Shown here: piece by piece, positions 36,353 to 48,034 of the stretch
How positions within the stretch are numbered: position 1 is the first letter of the stretch
Layout of the letters: every line of letters begins with the position of its first letter
Origin: Phaseolus vulgaris
Lineage: Eukaryota; Streptophyta; Magnoliopsida; Fabales; Fabaceae
Reading direction: 5' to 3'
DNA length: 64,000 nt
NCBI RefSeq assembly: GCF_000499845.2
Contig: NC_023753.2
Location: 8,633,791 to 8,697,790 of the forward strand
Translations under genes and position numbers: made by a program
The notes under the pieces: generated by a model
Database searches by the model: none
What the model saw: the letters and a program-made list of their open reading frames with translations, nothing else
Told to the model about the DNA's origin: nothing

Positions 36353-39300
36353 ATGGGTGAAGCTTCGGGAGATGGCAACGCTGACTGTTTCAGCCAGATG
36401 ATGGCGTCGATGCCTGGTTTTCGCTTCCATCCCACGGATGAAGAGTTGGTTATGTACTATCTGAAGCGGAAGATTTGTGGGAAGAGGCTGAAGCTCAACG
36501 TTATTCGTGAAACCGATGTGTATAGGTGGGATCCTGAGGAGTTGCCAGGTATTTGATCTCTCCTCTTTATACTTTATAATTTTTTTAAGTCGATGATTAA
36601 CTGATTGTCATGGCGTTGACTGATTGTTAGATTAGAAGTTGATGTGTTGATGAGTATTCAGATCTTCATGTTGTCAATATTGGTTATGACAGTACCAATC
36701 GTTGACTTGGGTTTACTTCAATAGTGTTATTTGGTGTTGTGTTTTATTTGTAACTCTAATAGGCGGTCAGGTTATTGTTGTGGTTCTACATCTCTTAGTT
36801 GATATGGTGGGTATTTCGTAGGAATTAATGTTTCAATATTGTCAATGCTTTGGAGTTCTAAAGTTGTGGCTTGTCTTACACAAAAAAATTATAGATTTTG
36901 ATATTATGTGCATCACTACTCATCTTGCATATTTTGTCCAATATTTCTTTAATCTGATTCATAAAACTCCGTCTCCCATTCGATTTTATTCTTGTTTGGA
37001 TACTAGCTAATTAATGGCTTGAATATTTTGCAGGGCAATCCATACTGAAAACTGGAGATAGGCAATGGTTCTTTTTCTGTCCCAGAGATAGGAAGTATCC
37101 TAACGGTGCAAGGTCTAATCGAGCCACCAGACATGGTTACTGGAAGGCCACAGGAAGGGATCGTAATGTGATATGCAATTCTAGGGCAGTTGGAGTGAAA
37201 AAAACCCTGGTTTTCTATATAGGCAGAGCTCCTAGTGGCACGCGAACGGATTGGGTTATGCATGAATACACCATGGACGAAGAGGAGCTTAAGAGATGCC
37301 AGGGTGTTAAGGTACCATTTTAAGTGTTCATTTTGCTTCAAACTTCTTGATTTGTTTTCTTGATTGTTTTTATCATGGTAAGTGTAAATTTACTGACTTT
37401 GGATTTTTTTATATAAATTCATTATCAGGAATATTATGCACTTTATAAGGTTTTCAAGAAAAGTGGAGCTGGTCCTAAAAATGGTGAACAGTATGGTGCA
37501 CCATTTAGTGAACAAGAGTGGGCAGCGGATGATGACATAGTGGATTTTAATATTAAGATAACTGATCAGGAGGCTCCAAATGTTGTCTCTGAGAATGGGA
37601 ATGTACTGCATCCGTTGCTTGATGATGAAATCAACGACATCATTAGAGAAATTTTGGATGATGAGCTTGTCCTTGATCAGCAGCATGTGAATGGTTTTCT
37701 TGACTTTCCTCAGGTATGTGATCTTCTTAAAGTTTCTTATTTGATTTAGATCCACCTTCATTTCCTTTTTGTTTATTATGTGGGTAGGGTGAAGGGGTAG
37801 GAAACCTTTAGCATCATATACTATATATGTAATTATTTCTACTTTTCAAGTTCTGATTTTTTTTCTTCTATAAACTGATTCCTCTTACTAGTGGGATAAA
37901 GATTATTCTTGACGTTGGTTATAAACTGGCTTACAATAGGACAGCAAAAATTTGTAGCTTATTCATCTTGATCGGTAAAAATATGTGAAAAGCTGCTATA
38001 TTTTGTGGTTTTGAATTTGTATGTGAATACCCAAAAATAATACAATTGAATATCTCTACTATAAATAAAGAATCTGGAAGGCGGTTTCATTTATTTGTTG
38101 ATTGTAATGTTGGTCTTCCCTTTTTTCCTTTATCAGATTTTTCAAAGCTACTGATGATTTGTTGCCCTTTTAATTTCTACACGTCATTTCTGAAAGTCAT
38201 TTACTGATATTTGTCCTAAAATTCTGTAGGTTGTTACTGAAGAAACACAAAGTACTGTTGTCGATCAGTTCTCTGAGGCGGTTATGTTCCCTGAGACAAT
38301 CAATTCTTGCTGTGAATTTTTTGATGTGCAGCCCAGCTTTGAGTTCAACCAGCCAGTTACTTCTCATTTACAAGTTTCTGAAGCTTCTGAGGTTTCTTCT
38401 GCCTCCAACGTTAAAACAAAGGGGCTTGATTTGGATGAGGATGGCTTTTTGGAAATTAATGATCTCATTGATACTGAACCTACATTGGCAAATGTGGAAA
38501 ATCCCGTGGAGCACCTGCGGTTTGAAGATGGGTTAAGTGAACTTGATCTATACCAAGATGCAGAGATGTTTCTTCGTGACCTGGGGGCAAATGAATATAC
38601 AAATGCCCTTGTCAGCAACAATATCGAAAGTCAAACTTACCAGTTGCTATGCAATCCAGAGGATGCCAACCAAACTGTTGGTGAATTCTGGATTCATGGT
38701 GAAAGAAACACCCTGAGTCCATCAGAAGAAGGCTTTGTTGATTCTTTCTCGCTACCATCCGCAGGTATAGTCAACAGTACAAGATACAGTGTTGCTTCAC
38801 TGCTAAAAAATTGATTTTACATTCTTTGAATCGGATGGAGATGCAGGCTTCCTATCTCATTTGTTCCGAGCTCTTCACAGTTTAATGCCCTTGATTGACA
38901 TGCCAGCTTATGCATGGCAGAAACTTTCCTGGAGTATAAAATTTGTGCCATTTTGACAGCTTTTAAAACTCAAATTAAGTTTTCTGACTTTATATTCCCT
39001 CTGGGAAAATGAGAGCCGAGCCAGTTTCAAGTGTCTGTTTTGCAAAAATCTAAAACAAATGTCTTAGGCTATCCCCTAATATATGCTAGTTTTTTGTTTT
39101 TTTGGTCATGTTTTAGGTGTTGTATGTGAATCTCTCAGTTTTCCTGAGGAAGGCAATTACAATCAAAGTAGCACCGTGGAAGACGTTTCTACAAGTAGCT
39201 TCTCCTCTTCTCTCTGGGCCTTTGTTGAGTCAATACCTACTACTCCTGCATCAGCTGCTGAAAGTGCTTTGGTGAATCGAGCATTGAATCGAATGTCTAG

Positions 39301-39481
39301 CTTCAGCCGGGTAAAGATCAGGCACACAAACATTGCTGCAGGTAAAGAAACTGCAACTACGAAGAAAGCAGGCAGAAAGGGATTTTCATTCCTTTTCTTC
39401 CCTATTCTTATTGCTTTATGTGCTTTTTTGTGGGTTTTTGTTGGAAGCTTGAGATTATTAGGGAGATGTATCTCTCCTTGA
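36353..39481 (+). CDS. Membrane-tethered NAC transcription factor (NTL type, NAC017-like)
   Basis: Five exons: 36353-36548, 37034-37311, 37429-37713, 38230-38764 and 39117-39481, totalling 1,659 nt or 552 aa. The NAC DNA-binding domain (about residues 18-165) shows [54 protein letters not shown] and DWVMHEYTM. The acidic middle is a probable activation region. The C-terminus has [17 protein letters not shown], then a basic patch and one hydrophobic segment ([19 protein letters not shown]) close to the end. This layout matches plant NTL proteins such as Arabidopsis NAC013/NAC017, held at the ER membrane and released by proteolysis during mitochondrial or oxidative stress. That role is inferred from the family. 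The ATG at 36353 matches the expected N-terminus length. Confidence 0.93.
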
Positions 39482-39860
39482 TTATTATATATATCATGTA
39501 AATCCAGAGTTTTACTGCTAGGCATATGTTGTCTGGGATGGCCCAGTTGTGGGACCTCCCCGTAATTGCCAAGCAGTGGTGTTCTAACATATTCTCAAAA
39601 TAAAAAATATCTTTGTGAATATTGAGGGCATTATAAGGCGTGGGGTAAACCTAATGAGCCTTAATAGAAGAGATGACAATGTACAGGAATTTGCAGGGTG
39701 AAATGGTAACCAAGTTTCCAAACTCGTCTAATCTTATTTTTTAATTAGTTTATAAAGTTTGTTTTTGGGCCCATGTAAATCTTGTACTTTATTAACCTTG
39801 GAGAGCATTTTATTTTAGAGCATTTCATTTGTCGAATGTGTCTTTGTATTTGTGATGATC
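39482..39860 (+). other. Probable 3' UTR of the NAC gene
   Basis: Sequence of mixed composition following the stop. It is judged a UTR by position only. Confidence 0.4.
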
Positions 39861-42800
39861 TTTTGTTTGTTCCTGCATTAGCATTAGATTGTTATTATTT
39901 AAGAAATAGCCGGTCTGCAAGTAAAGAGCTAAGCTAAGTCTGAGAATCTGGATGGTTGGACCGATAATCAGTCAGGTCATTAAACCTGGGCAGTTCATGA
40001 AATTGGAGATTAAAATAATTGATCAATAATCGGCTAAAATTGGTCAGATTAGGATAAGCTCAGCAGATGGTTCCTAGCCACACAATTTTGCTTTAAGAAA
40101 ATCAAACTATTAATTCTTTTTTGTTTATTGACAATGTAATCAAAATAAGAAGTGCGTAACAAAAATTATTCAATCAAATTAAAAATAAACAACTTAATCA
40201 AAACATTTTGGCCATAAGTAATTATTTTACACCAAAGCATTCCATTTTTCAGTTCATGCTTGTTTTGAGTATTTTTGTTAATCAATTGATCTATTTTCTG
40301 CGTACAGTGTTTCGTTTCATTTTAATGTGCTAAAATAATGACATATTACAATCAAATCTGTCAAAGTTATCATTCTTTTAATATCTTAGTTTAGTTTGAC
40401 TGCTCTAAATTTCCTCCATTTTTTTCTTTACTTGTCTACTGTGCTGCCCAGTGTAATGCAATATTGGGTTGGTTTATTTGTGTTTAGGTAAGATCTTATC
40501 CATTACTATGAGTAAATTTGTGTCTTCTATGTATTTGTTTAATCTATTTATTTTTAAAATAAATGTTATTTATTTATTTTAATAAGTAAAGCTTTTTATT
40601 TCTTAAATGTTTATTTAAAAAACACTTATTTTAAGTTTAAACAGATTCATTCTTAATATAGTTATGTTTTGATCACACCGTTTCATTGAAGTTAGTGTCA
40701 TATATCTAAGCGCTGAAGTATTTGACTTCAAGAAAGCCAATATACTAGTTCAATTCGATTGCTCAGCTTTCATTTTACTTCTTGAAGCGGTTATAATAAA
40801 TTAATTCTTTAATTTAGGAATGATTATTAAATCTAGTCAAATAAAGCTATTTACAAATGTTTAATTTATATAGTAATACTTCAAAGCAAACTAAATGTCG
40901 AAATAATAAAAAATTATTAAGTGCAAAATACTTTTTAGATGGATTTTCTAAATTTTGGTATATCGTGTTAGGATTCTATTTAAATAGTTTTTTTCATAAC
41001 TAATGTCGAAAATAAAAATAAGTACTTTTTATAAACTAAAAAAATATAAATTAAAACTAATTTGCAAAAAAGCTAAATAGTTTAAACTAAATAAGTGATT
41101 ATTGGAAAATTTACTGATTAATACTCCCAAAACAGCCTGATGTGAGAATTTATACCTGCAGCTTGAAATTTTGTTGAATATATGATGTTGTTAGTAAGTA
41201 TTTATGGTTTCATTCAGACAGTGCAGCAACAACTATTTTTGCATGACACGTGTTCCAATCAAGAAACTTCAACAACGCTTCAAGAACTGCAGTAATATGT
41301 TGTTCCCCTTTTTATCTTCTTCGTCACTTTTTTCTGTGTAAAAAAAAACTTCTGCATTATGCTTAATCTATCAATGTGAATGAATTCACAAGTTACTGTT
41401 GAATATAATCTTTAATCTTTAATTGAAAATATATAATCTTTAAACATTTATAAAAAAAATCTCATATTTAATATACATATTTTGTATTATTATTTTATCT
41501 TTTAATTATATTTTATTTTCTTAAAAAAAATCGCACACATCACTAAGACATATTACAAATTATTTATATTTTTATCTAACAAAAATATATAAAGGAATTA
41601 AAAGGTACATATGTCATATATCTATTTTACCTTTAATTATTTTAAAATTAAAAAAATAAAACTACACACACTTCAAAAACACAACAGATACAAATCACCT
41701 ATATTTTAGATAATTACTCACTATATATATTTTGATATCTAATTATCATTATTAATATTATTTTTTCTTTTAAAACAAAAACAGCAAGCACAAACTATTC
41801 GAGACAAAACAACAAATTATAAATGATTTTTATGACTTTTTTTTTTCACTCGTAGTAATGACATTACAATAATGATTTTTAAATTTTGATTTTAAAAGAA
41901 TAAAATATTCTATTAATTTTATTTTATTTAGAATTATGAGATGCATAAAACTAGCATCAACTATTAAGAAATATTAAAACTATAATTTTAGTATGTAAAT
42001 AATTTATATATAGTATATAAATATTAAAATCCGTATATTACTAAATTCAACTAAATTATTCTTTAAAAAAAAGTAGACACACTCTACTCCGAAATACCCC
42101 TCCATAGTATAAATAAGTAAAAATGGTTATCTATATGATGTTTTTATTATGAAATAATTATACACGAAAGTTTATAATGTTAGCATATTACCACGCTATC
42201 GCTATAATATAACGAATAAAAATGGATCATAAAAAATTTAAAAAAAAACATCTACCAGAGACAAAAATAATTAAATTCTATATATAATATGTAAATTAAC
42301 TTAAATTGAAAAATAGTATAATTTTTTTTTCTTTTTCTCTAACATTTTAACATTACTTATCTATATTACAATATTTTTCCTCTCACATTAACTATAAATA
42401 TTTCGTGCTAAAAAGGTAATTTATTACTCAGGAGGATTAATATAAATTCGATTGGGTGGAGTTGCTGTATGTGATTTGTTGGGAAAATTTTGAAAGAGGT
42501 GTGTGTAAAATGAAAAGAAAGTGGAGAATTTTAATTTATGACTATTATTTTCTGAATCACCAATTTAGTCCATGTATATTGATTTTTTTTATATGCTAAA
42601 CATTTATTTTTTAAATAATTATGTTTACTTGTTTTTTTTTTTTTTAAAAATATTATTGTCAAATTAAATATAATGTATTTAAATCATTAATATTCTTAAG
42701 AAATAATTTTTATTTTTTCAAATAATACTTTTTTAACTAACAAAATGTTTATATTTTAAAAAATAAGACCATTATGACACTACACTGAAAAAACTTTCTA

Positions 42801-43690
42801 TAATCTACTGTATTTTCACTGAATCAAACCACCTCATTATTTATTTATTTATTTACAAAAGATTTCAAATCAATCTTTTATTTTTCATAATCAAACCAAA
42901 GTGTTGGTGTATATTTAAGTTACCATTAACGTATTTAAATTTTTTCAAAACTAACAATGTTAATACTCATGAAAGAAGACTTAACAAATATTTTTTATCT
43001 TTAATATAGGATTAAATTCTGTAAGAGTATCTAATAAAAAAAAATTAGAATTTAAATTTTTTAGTTTAAGTTGCTAAAAAATATTTATCTATATTTTGTC
43101 CCTAATATTATATTGATTTATTAAAAGTGATATATAAACTTTTTTAGATATCTCTTCTAATTTATTAACTTACATATTTCTTTATAATAATCTATATATT
43201 TTCTATCAAATGATGATTACCTTATCGGTAGAGATAATATAAGAGAGAGTTAAAATGTAATCTTCCTCAACACTCTATACTATATGACACTGGTTTCAAC
43301 ATAACGCAAAGGAAATAACTGCTAGATATAACACTATAAACTTAAATAAACAAATTATTTTATTAGGTATCGAATTTGAATAATTTTTTTTATTGAGTAC
43401 TCAAAAACAAAAACTAGTCACATATTATTGACCGACACCCTTAAATATGTTTTTTTTTTTGGGTTACATTAATTATTTTGTGGGAGGAAATCAAGTCTCA
43501 ATTGAATAATAGTATTTTGATGGTTATGTTTTTAAGTATAAAAAATTATATTTTGAAAGTTGAAAGTCGAGTGATAATGGTTAGATTTTATTTTTTTAAG
43601 GTTAAATATTTTGTTTCTATACAATATAATGTGTGTATTTTTAGTGGGTTTCTATAGGTATAATGTGTGTATTTGTTTCTATATGTATAA
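39861..43690. other. Intergenic AT-rich DNA
   Basis: No gene is supported. Near 41215-41295 an exon-like stretch follows a CAG acceptor and reads TVQQQLFLHDTCSNQETSTT then LQELQ and a stop, with no partner exon identified. Three tandem copies of an ATAATGTGTGTATTT unit lie at about 43627-43702. Confidence 0.35.
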
Positions 43691-44320
43691 TGTGTGTATT
43701 TTTGGAGTACATCAAGAAAATTCAATATCAAATAAACAAACTCATATAAGAGAATATAACATTATCTTCGATTCAAAATTTTAGTGTCTTCCTCTTTGTA
43801 TGTCGTTCATCTTGCTTCATTCTTATCTAGTGTAGGACCTAACTCGCTTTCCTAATAATTTCACCATCAACTGAGTCCATTTTACATTGTGTAACTTCCA
43901 TTTGAGTGAAAATATTTTTTAATCACAAGTACCTAAGTGGTGACCTTACTTATACTGTCATTTATCACAATATGACACATTTTTTGTGAAAATCTTTGTC
44001 AACAAGACTTTCAATACAATTAATCCATAAACCTAGGATTCATCACCAACTTTATGTCTTGCTCATCCGAAGCGATCACAAAGACAAACCATTGACTTTG
44101 ATTATGGATGACAATGCGACTGGCCCGCCCCACATAGGTCGTCCTATGTTTGGCCCGCAAAATATGGGTCAGGTTGACACGCCCCGTGAAGGAATGCAAA
44201 TTCATTTCACTGGTCCGTCTTGCATAAGAGGAAACCCACGGACCTGCAGGGCAACCCGCATAAGGAAAATATTTTTTTTAATTAAAATTTCATTAATTAT
44301 AAAAAAAACATATTTCTTCT

Positions 44321-45350
44321 GCTATGGAAGCTCAAAAGATGAGGCTTACTAATGTCTAGTTGGAATGTGATAATGCTTTGGTTTGTGCTAGGGGTGACAA
44401 AGTGGGCCAACCCGTCTCGCATAAGCCCGCCTTGCATAGGCCCGTAAAATGCGGGTCGGGTTGGCCCGTCCCGCATAAAAAATGCGGGTTGGTTTTCATG
44501 ACCCGCCCCGCATGCGGGTTGGCCCGCGAGCTGACCCGCGGGCTGACCCGCTTTTTTTTGTTTTTTTGGAACGTAGGAGGAGTGGAGGCAGTAGCAGTGT
44601 GCAGCAGTAGCGCACGACATTTGCAAGCGAAGCCACGCGGAGTCGCAAGCGGAGAGAGCGACGCTACAAATGAGAGTGCGTCATTTGTTGTGTGCGTTTT
44701 ATGGAACAACGTAACTGCGTTGTGTTTTGAGTGAAAACCTAGTTTTCTTTCACTCAAAGTTGTCACTCCTCCACTGGACCAAGTGAAAACTTAATTTTCT
44801 TTCACTCAAAGTTGTCACTCCTACACTGGACCATTGCTGACAAGTCAAATAATTTTTTTTATTTTTTTTTGCGAGCTAGTAGGCCAGCATGCCTCGCCCT
44901 GATGTGGCCTGTACGACCCGTCCTGCCCCACTTTGCCACCCCTAGTTTATGTTACGTTTATTGCTAGGACAAATGATCATTAGATGCTTCAGAATCGATG
45001 AAATACTTGTCTTAATTACTATGGGAAAATCAAGTTTAGGGTTACTCATATCTTTCGTAAAGGAAATGCGTGTGCTGATAAGTTGACTAATTTAGGATTT
45101 ATTCATAGAAAATCATTTCATTGGTATAATAAGCTTCCATCTAGTTTGTTCTTAGAATTCTTTATGAATAGGTATAGTCTACCTATGTATCGTTTTTGTT
45201 AACATATGTGTTTTGGCCTAGTCCCCCCATATTTTTGTATTTTTTTTAAATAATACATTTTCATGTGATGGCAGGTGATTGTTGTTACTTGAGATGTCAA
45301 CCTAACTGAGATATCAAGTTGCATAGTGATGCCTAACATGAAAGCATTTT
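44321..45350 (+). pseudogene. 5'-truncated LINE 3' end with RNase H domain fragment
   Basis: Flanked by a long duplication, TATA(8-9)CATATTTCTTCT, at 44298-44320 and 45351-45374, typical of LINE target-primed insertion. Before the inner hAT the frame reads LECDNALV. After it, the same frame resumes and gives FRVTHIFRKGNACADKL (from 45035), FHWYNKLP and the end LPMYRFC with TAA at 45200-45202, as in the RNase H tail of plant LINE polyproteins. Stops occur at TAG 44354-44356 and further on. It is a dead fragment. Confidence 0.7.
44389..44943. mobile_element. Non-autonomous hAT element, inner copy (555 bp)
   Basis: The left end TAGGGGTGACAAAGTGGGCC and the right end, minus strand, TAGGGGTGGCAAAGTGGGGC are near-perfect inverted repeats. 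The 8-bp flanks GTTTGTGC (44381-44388) and GTTTATGT (44944-44951) match at 6 of 8. The interior has a GC-rich island of repeated CCCGC/GCGGG motifs (about 44403-44552), unlike the surrounding AT-rich DNA, and a tandem duplication of about 52 bp at 44731-44833. It encodes no transposase. Confidence 0.8.
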
Positions 45351-46270
45351 TATAAAAAAAAACATATTTCTTCTAAAAAATAAAATTTTATTCATGTTTT
45401 AATTCATTTAATTAAAATAAAAATATGATATCAAGTATGAAGGTTGTTAGAAGGTTTGATTAAAAATAATTAAAGTTTTGTTTTGCATCTATTTTTCCTC
45501 TATATGTATGTAAATGTATAGTAGGATCTTATCAAAGTTTTGCTATAAAATATGTTAATGAAGATGACTAATTTTTTAAAGAGTATCTTATTGAAATTTC
45601 TTCTTTATATTATTTTTTATTAACAAATTTTAAAGATAAGACTTTATTTAAAATTAGATCCACTTGTCACTCTTAATATTAACTTCCCTGATGATTAAAA
45701 AAAATACATTTTTTAGTACATTATTTTTTTTTAAATAAAATAAAATAAAGGTCACACTACAATAATGAGTGAGTGGGGTATGATTTTTTTTACAAAAAAA
45801 CTAAAATAATTATTTTTTATTTATACATGCGAGCGGGCCAACCCGCCCCGTCGTGTTGTTGGCCCACGCGAGCTACGAATTATGCAAGGTGGGGAATCGT
45901 GCTAGATTAGTGAGTCTGCCCCGCGCTTTTTGGTAGCGAACTGTGAGCCAACTCGTATGACCTACCTCGCATTGTCATCCCTAACTCTGATACCACTATT
46001 TAATTTTTTCGACGGGGATACACCAGGGAGGTTCAATACCAACTAGTCATGGAAAATTCATATAAGAGATTGTAACACCACATTCAATCAAATGTCTTAA
46101 GATAATGAGTTTTTGAGTATTTCTCCTTACATATTGTCCATTTTGTTCATTGTGTGAGACTTCAAATTCACTTGTATTCCTATCAAAGTTAATGTGAAGG
46201 ACAAAATTGTTCCTTCATTGCTAAACAATCTATGTTCTTGGGTAACTTTGATGGGATGTATTTACTATAA

Positions 46271-46555
46271 CACCACAACTATTATATAAATAATTAATAT
46301 TTAATTAGAAATTGAAAATAGATGTTTTTGTTGTAATAATATTTTTTTATAAAGAAGATTAATCATAACAACCTCATCTATATATGTTAGTATTTTACAT
46401 TTTTATAGTAATTATTCACAATATATTCCAAAAATAAATAATAATAAGAGTTCTATGTTAGGATAGAGAATTATCCATATATTGTATACATTTACTAAGT
46501 TTTCCATGAGTCAAATTTCTATAGAAAATCTCCCAAAATCTTTTTGATCATCTAT
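46271..46555. other. Short intergenic stretch
   Basis: AT-rich; nothing recognisable. Confidence 0.4.
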
Positions 46556-47157
46556 TAGCCTGTGTTTGTTTCCACAGATGGAAAGTTAAAGAGTGAAGAA
46601 AGGTAAAGAAATTCCGAAAAACAAGGTATAAAATTGCGAAAAACGAAATAAATTTCCCTATTAGACTTTCTTCTTTCAATATCGAAGAAACTTGCTTTAT
46701 GTGAAGAAACTTGATTTTTAATACGTTAAACCATAACGTACATAAAATAAATATAATAATATATATTCTTTTATTTTAAAATAATAAATATTAAATTCAT
46801 AATAAAATACATTTAATGTTTTTATTAATATACGTTGAATGTTAAATAAATAAAAAAGTAAAATAAAAAGTAAATTAAATTAAATTAAATTTTGATAATT
46901 TATTTAATGTACTTTATTTTGAAATATTATTTTATTTATTTATTAAGGTTTTATAATAATTTTTATTAATTTTAATTTTTTAATCTTAATTTAAATTTTC
47001 AAAATTTACAATTCAATTATATCTATCACATCATTCACAAACTTTCATAAATTTTCTCTTAACTTTCCACTCTCTTTCCCTTAATCCAAACAACCTCACT
47101 TTCCTTTCAAATCTTTCCTTTCCCTCAAATCCATCATGTAATCCAAACAAAGCCTTA
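46556..47157. mobile_element. MITE of the TTTGTTTGG family
   Basis: The left end AGCCTGTGTTTGTTTCCACA continues GATGGAAAGTTAAAGAGTG. The right end on the minus strand is AGGCTTTGTTTGGATTACAT continuing GATGGATTTGAGGG. They are imperfect inverted repeats of about 25 bp. A second internal AATCCAAACAA block lies about 50 bp inside the right end. The interior is AT-rich and non-coding. The target duplication is unclear. Confidence 0.5.
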
Positions 47158-47810
47158 CTGAGCACATTCTAATTCTACTCATACAACAAATACATATAAA
47201 AGAAAACACACAAAGAGGAATAAAGTATTTATAAGCCTTAAATATCAATCTCAATAAACTTAACGCACGATGTAAATGATGGTCCATTACTTGATCTCTA
47301 ACCATAATAATGTGGGCTTATGACTTGACCCACACCATCAAACTTAATTTTACTTTATGACACAAATAAATCCATATTCTACTTTTGATGATTCCCTTTA
47401 AACATCAAAAGTTTATTGGGAAGTGATTAGGTACTTGTGTATTTCTAATAAAAAATATTGGTATAACTATAATTATTTTTCTCAATAATTTTTTACATCT
47501 GCCAATAAAAAGAGATACTGATTACCTAACATTGGTGATGTTGAGCAGGTATCGGGTAATTCCAAGTTTAACATATGAATATCCTAATCATCAAATATTC
47601 AGTACTTGATAACTTCCTTAAATTCCTTAATCTAAATATACCAATGGGACATTTAAAAAAAAAAAGTATAAAACAACCATAAGACATAAATAATTTTATT
47701 TTATCTAAACTCATAAACAAGTATTTTTTACTTTATTTTTTTATTGTTTTATAATTTCTTTGAATTATTAAAAATTATATTTTAAATAACATAAAAATAA
47801 ACAATAAAAA
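47158..47810. other. Intergenic AT-rich DNA
   Basis: No gene is supported; nothing recognisable. Confidence 0.4.
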
Positions 47811-47816
47811 TATAAA

Positions 47817-48034
47817 GTCGATGTGGTTTGCACCCACTTATATACATCTCCAACACACCCCCCTCACGCCGAGAGGCCAACTCGTGCGTGAGACGAAATG
47901 ACTCTGATACCATATTAAGAAAGTGGACTTTAAGCCTAACTCAACCCCATAAAACCGGCTCATAAAGTTGAGGTTTGCACCCACTTATATACAATGAAAG
48001 GCTCTAATCTCTAGTCGATGTGGGATCTCCAACA
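47817..48034 (-). mobile_element. TRIM retroelement (miniature LTR element)
   Basis: On the minus strand the 5' LTR is 48034-47913, from TGTTGGAGATCCCACATCGA to CTTTCTTAATA. It is followed at once by TGGTATCAGAGT, the primer-binding site (47912-47901). After an internal domain of only about 55 bp comes a G-run polypurine tract (GTGAGGGGGGTG), then a second TGTTGGAGATG at 47855 that starts the 3' LTR. That LTR is shortened and rearranged: the TATATAAGTGGGTGCAAACC block follows directly and precedes ACATCGAC instead of coming after it. No coding capacity. Confidence 0.75.

Larger units (their letters stand above)
44103..45983. mobile_element. Non-autonomous hAT element, outer copy
   Basis: The left end TATGGATGACAATGCGA and the right end, minus strand, TAGGGATGACAATGCGAGG are inverted repeats with a 14-bp perfect core. 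The flanking 8-bp target duplication is ACTTTGAT (44095-44102) and ACTCTGAT (45984-45991), 7 of 8 matching, as expected for hAT. Subterminal sequence is rich in GGCCCGCC/CCCGC motifs. No transposase is present. A LINE fragment has inserted inside. Confidence 0.75.
43700..46270 (-). mobile_element. Old LTR (TRIM-like) retroelement, interrupted by a hAT
   Basis: Diverged direct repeats at about 43710-43950 and 46010-46190 share TTCAATAYCAA, CATATAAGAGA and downstream blocks, and look like two LTRs. Read on the minus strand, the right-hand copy is followed by TGGTATCAGAGT (complement of 45984-45995), a good initiator Met-tRNA primer-binding site. The internal part (about 43960-44102) is short. 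The hAT element at 44103-45983 inserted inside the PBS. LTR ends are not exact because of decay. Confidence 0.45.

Noticed and set aside
44356..44766. Overlapping frames of 109-136 codons on both strands within the inner hAT
   Set aside because: Produced by the GC-rich terminal motifs and short repeats; no domain, and the region is a non-autonomous element.
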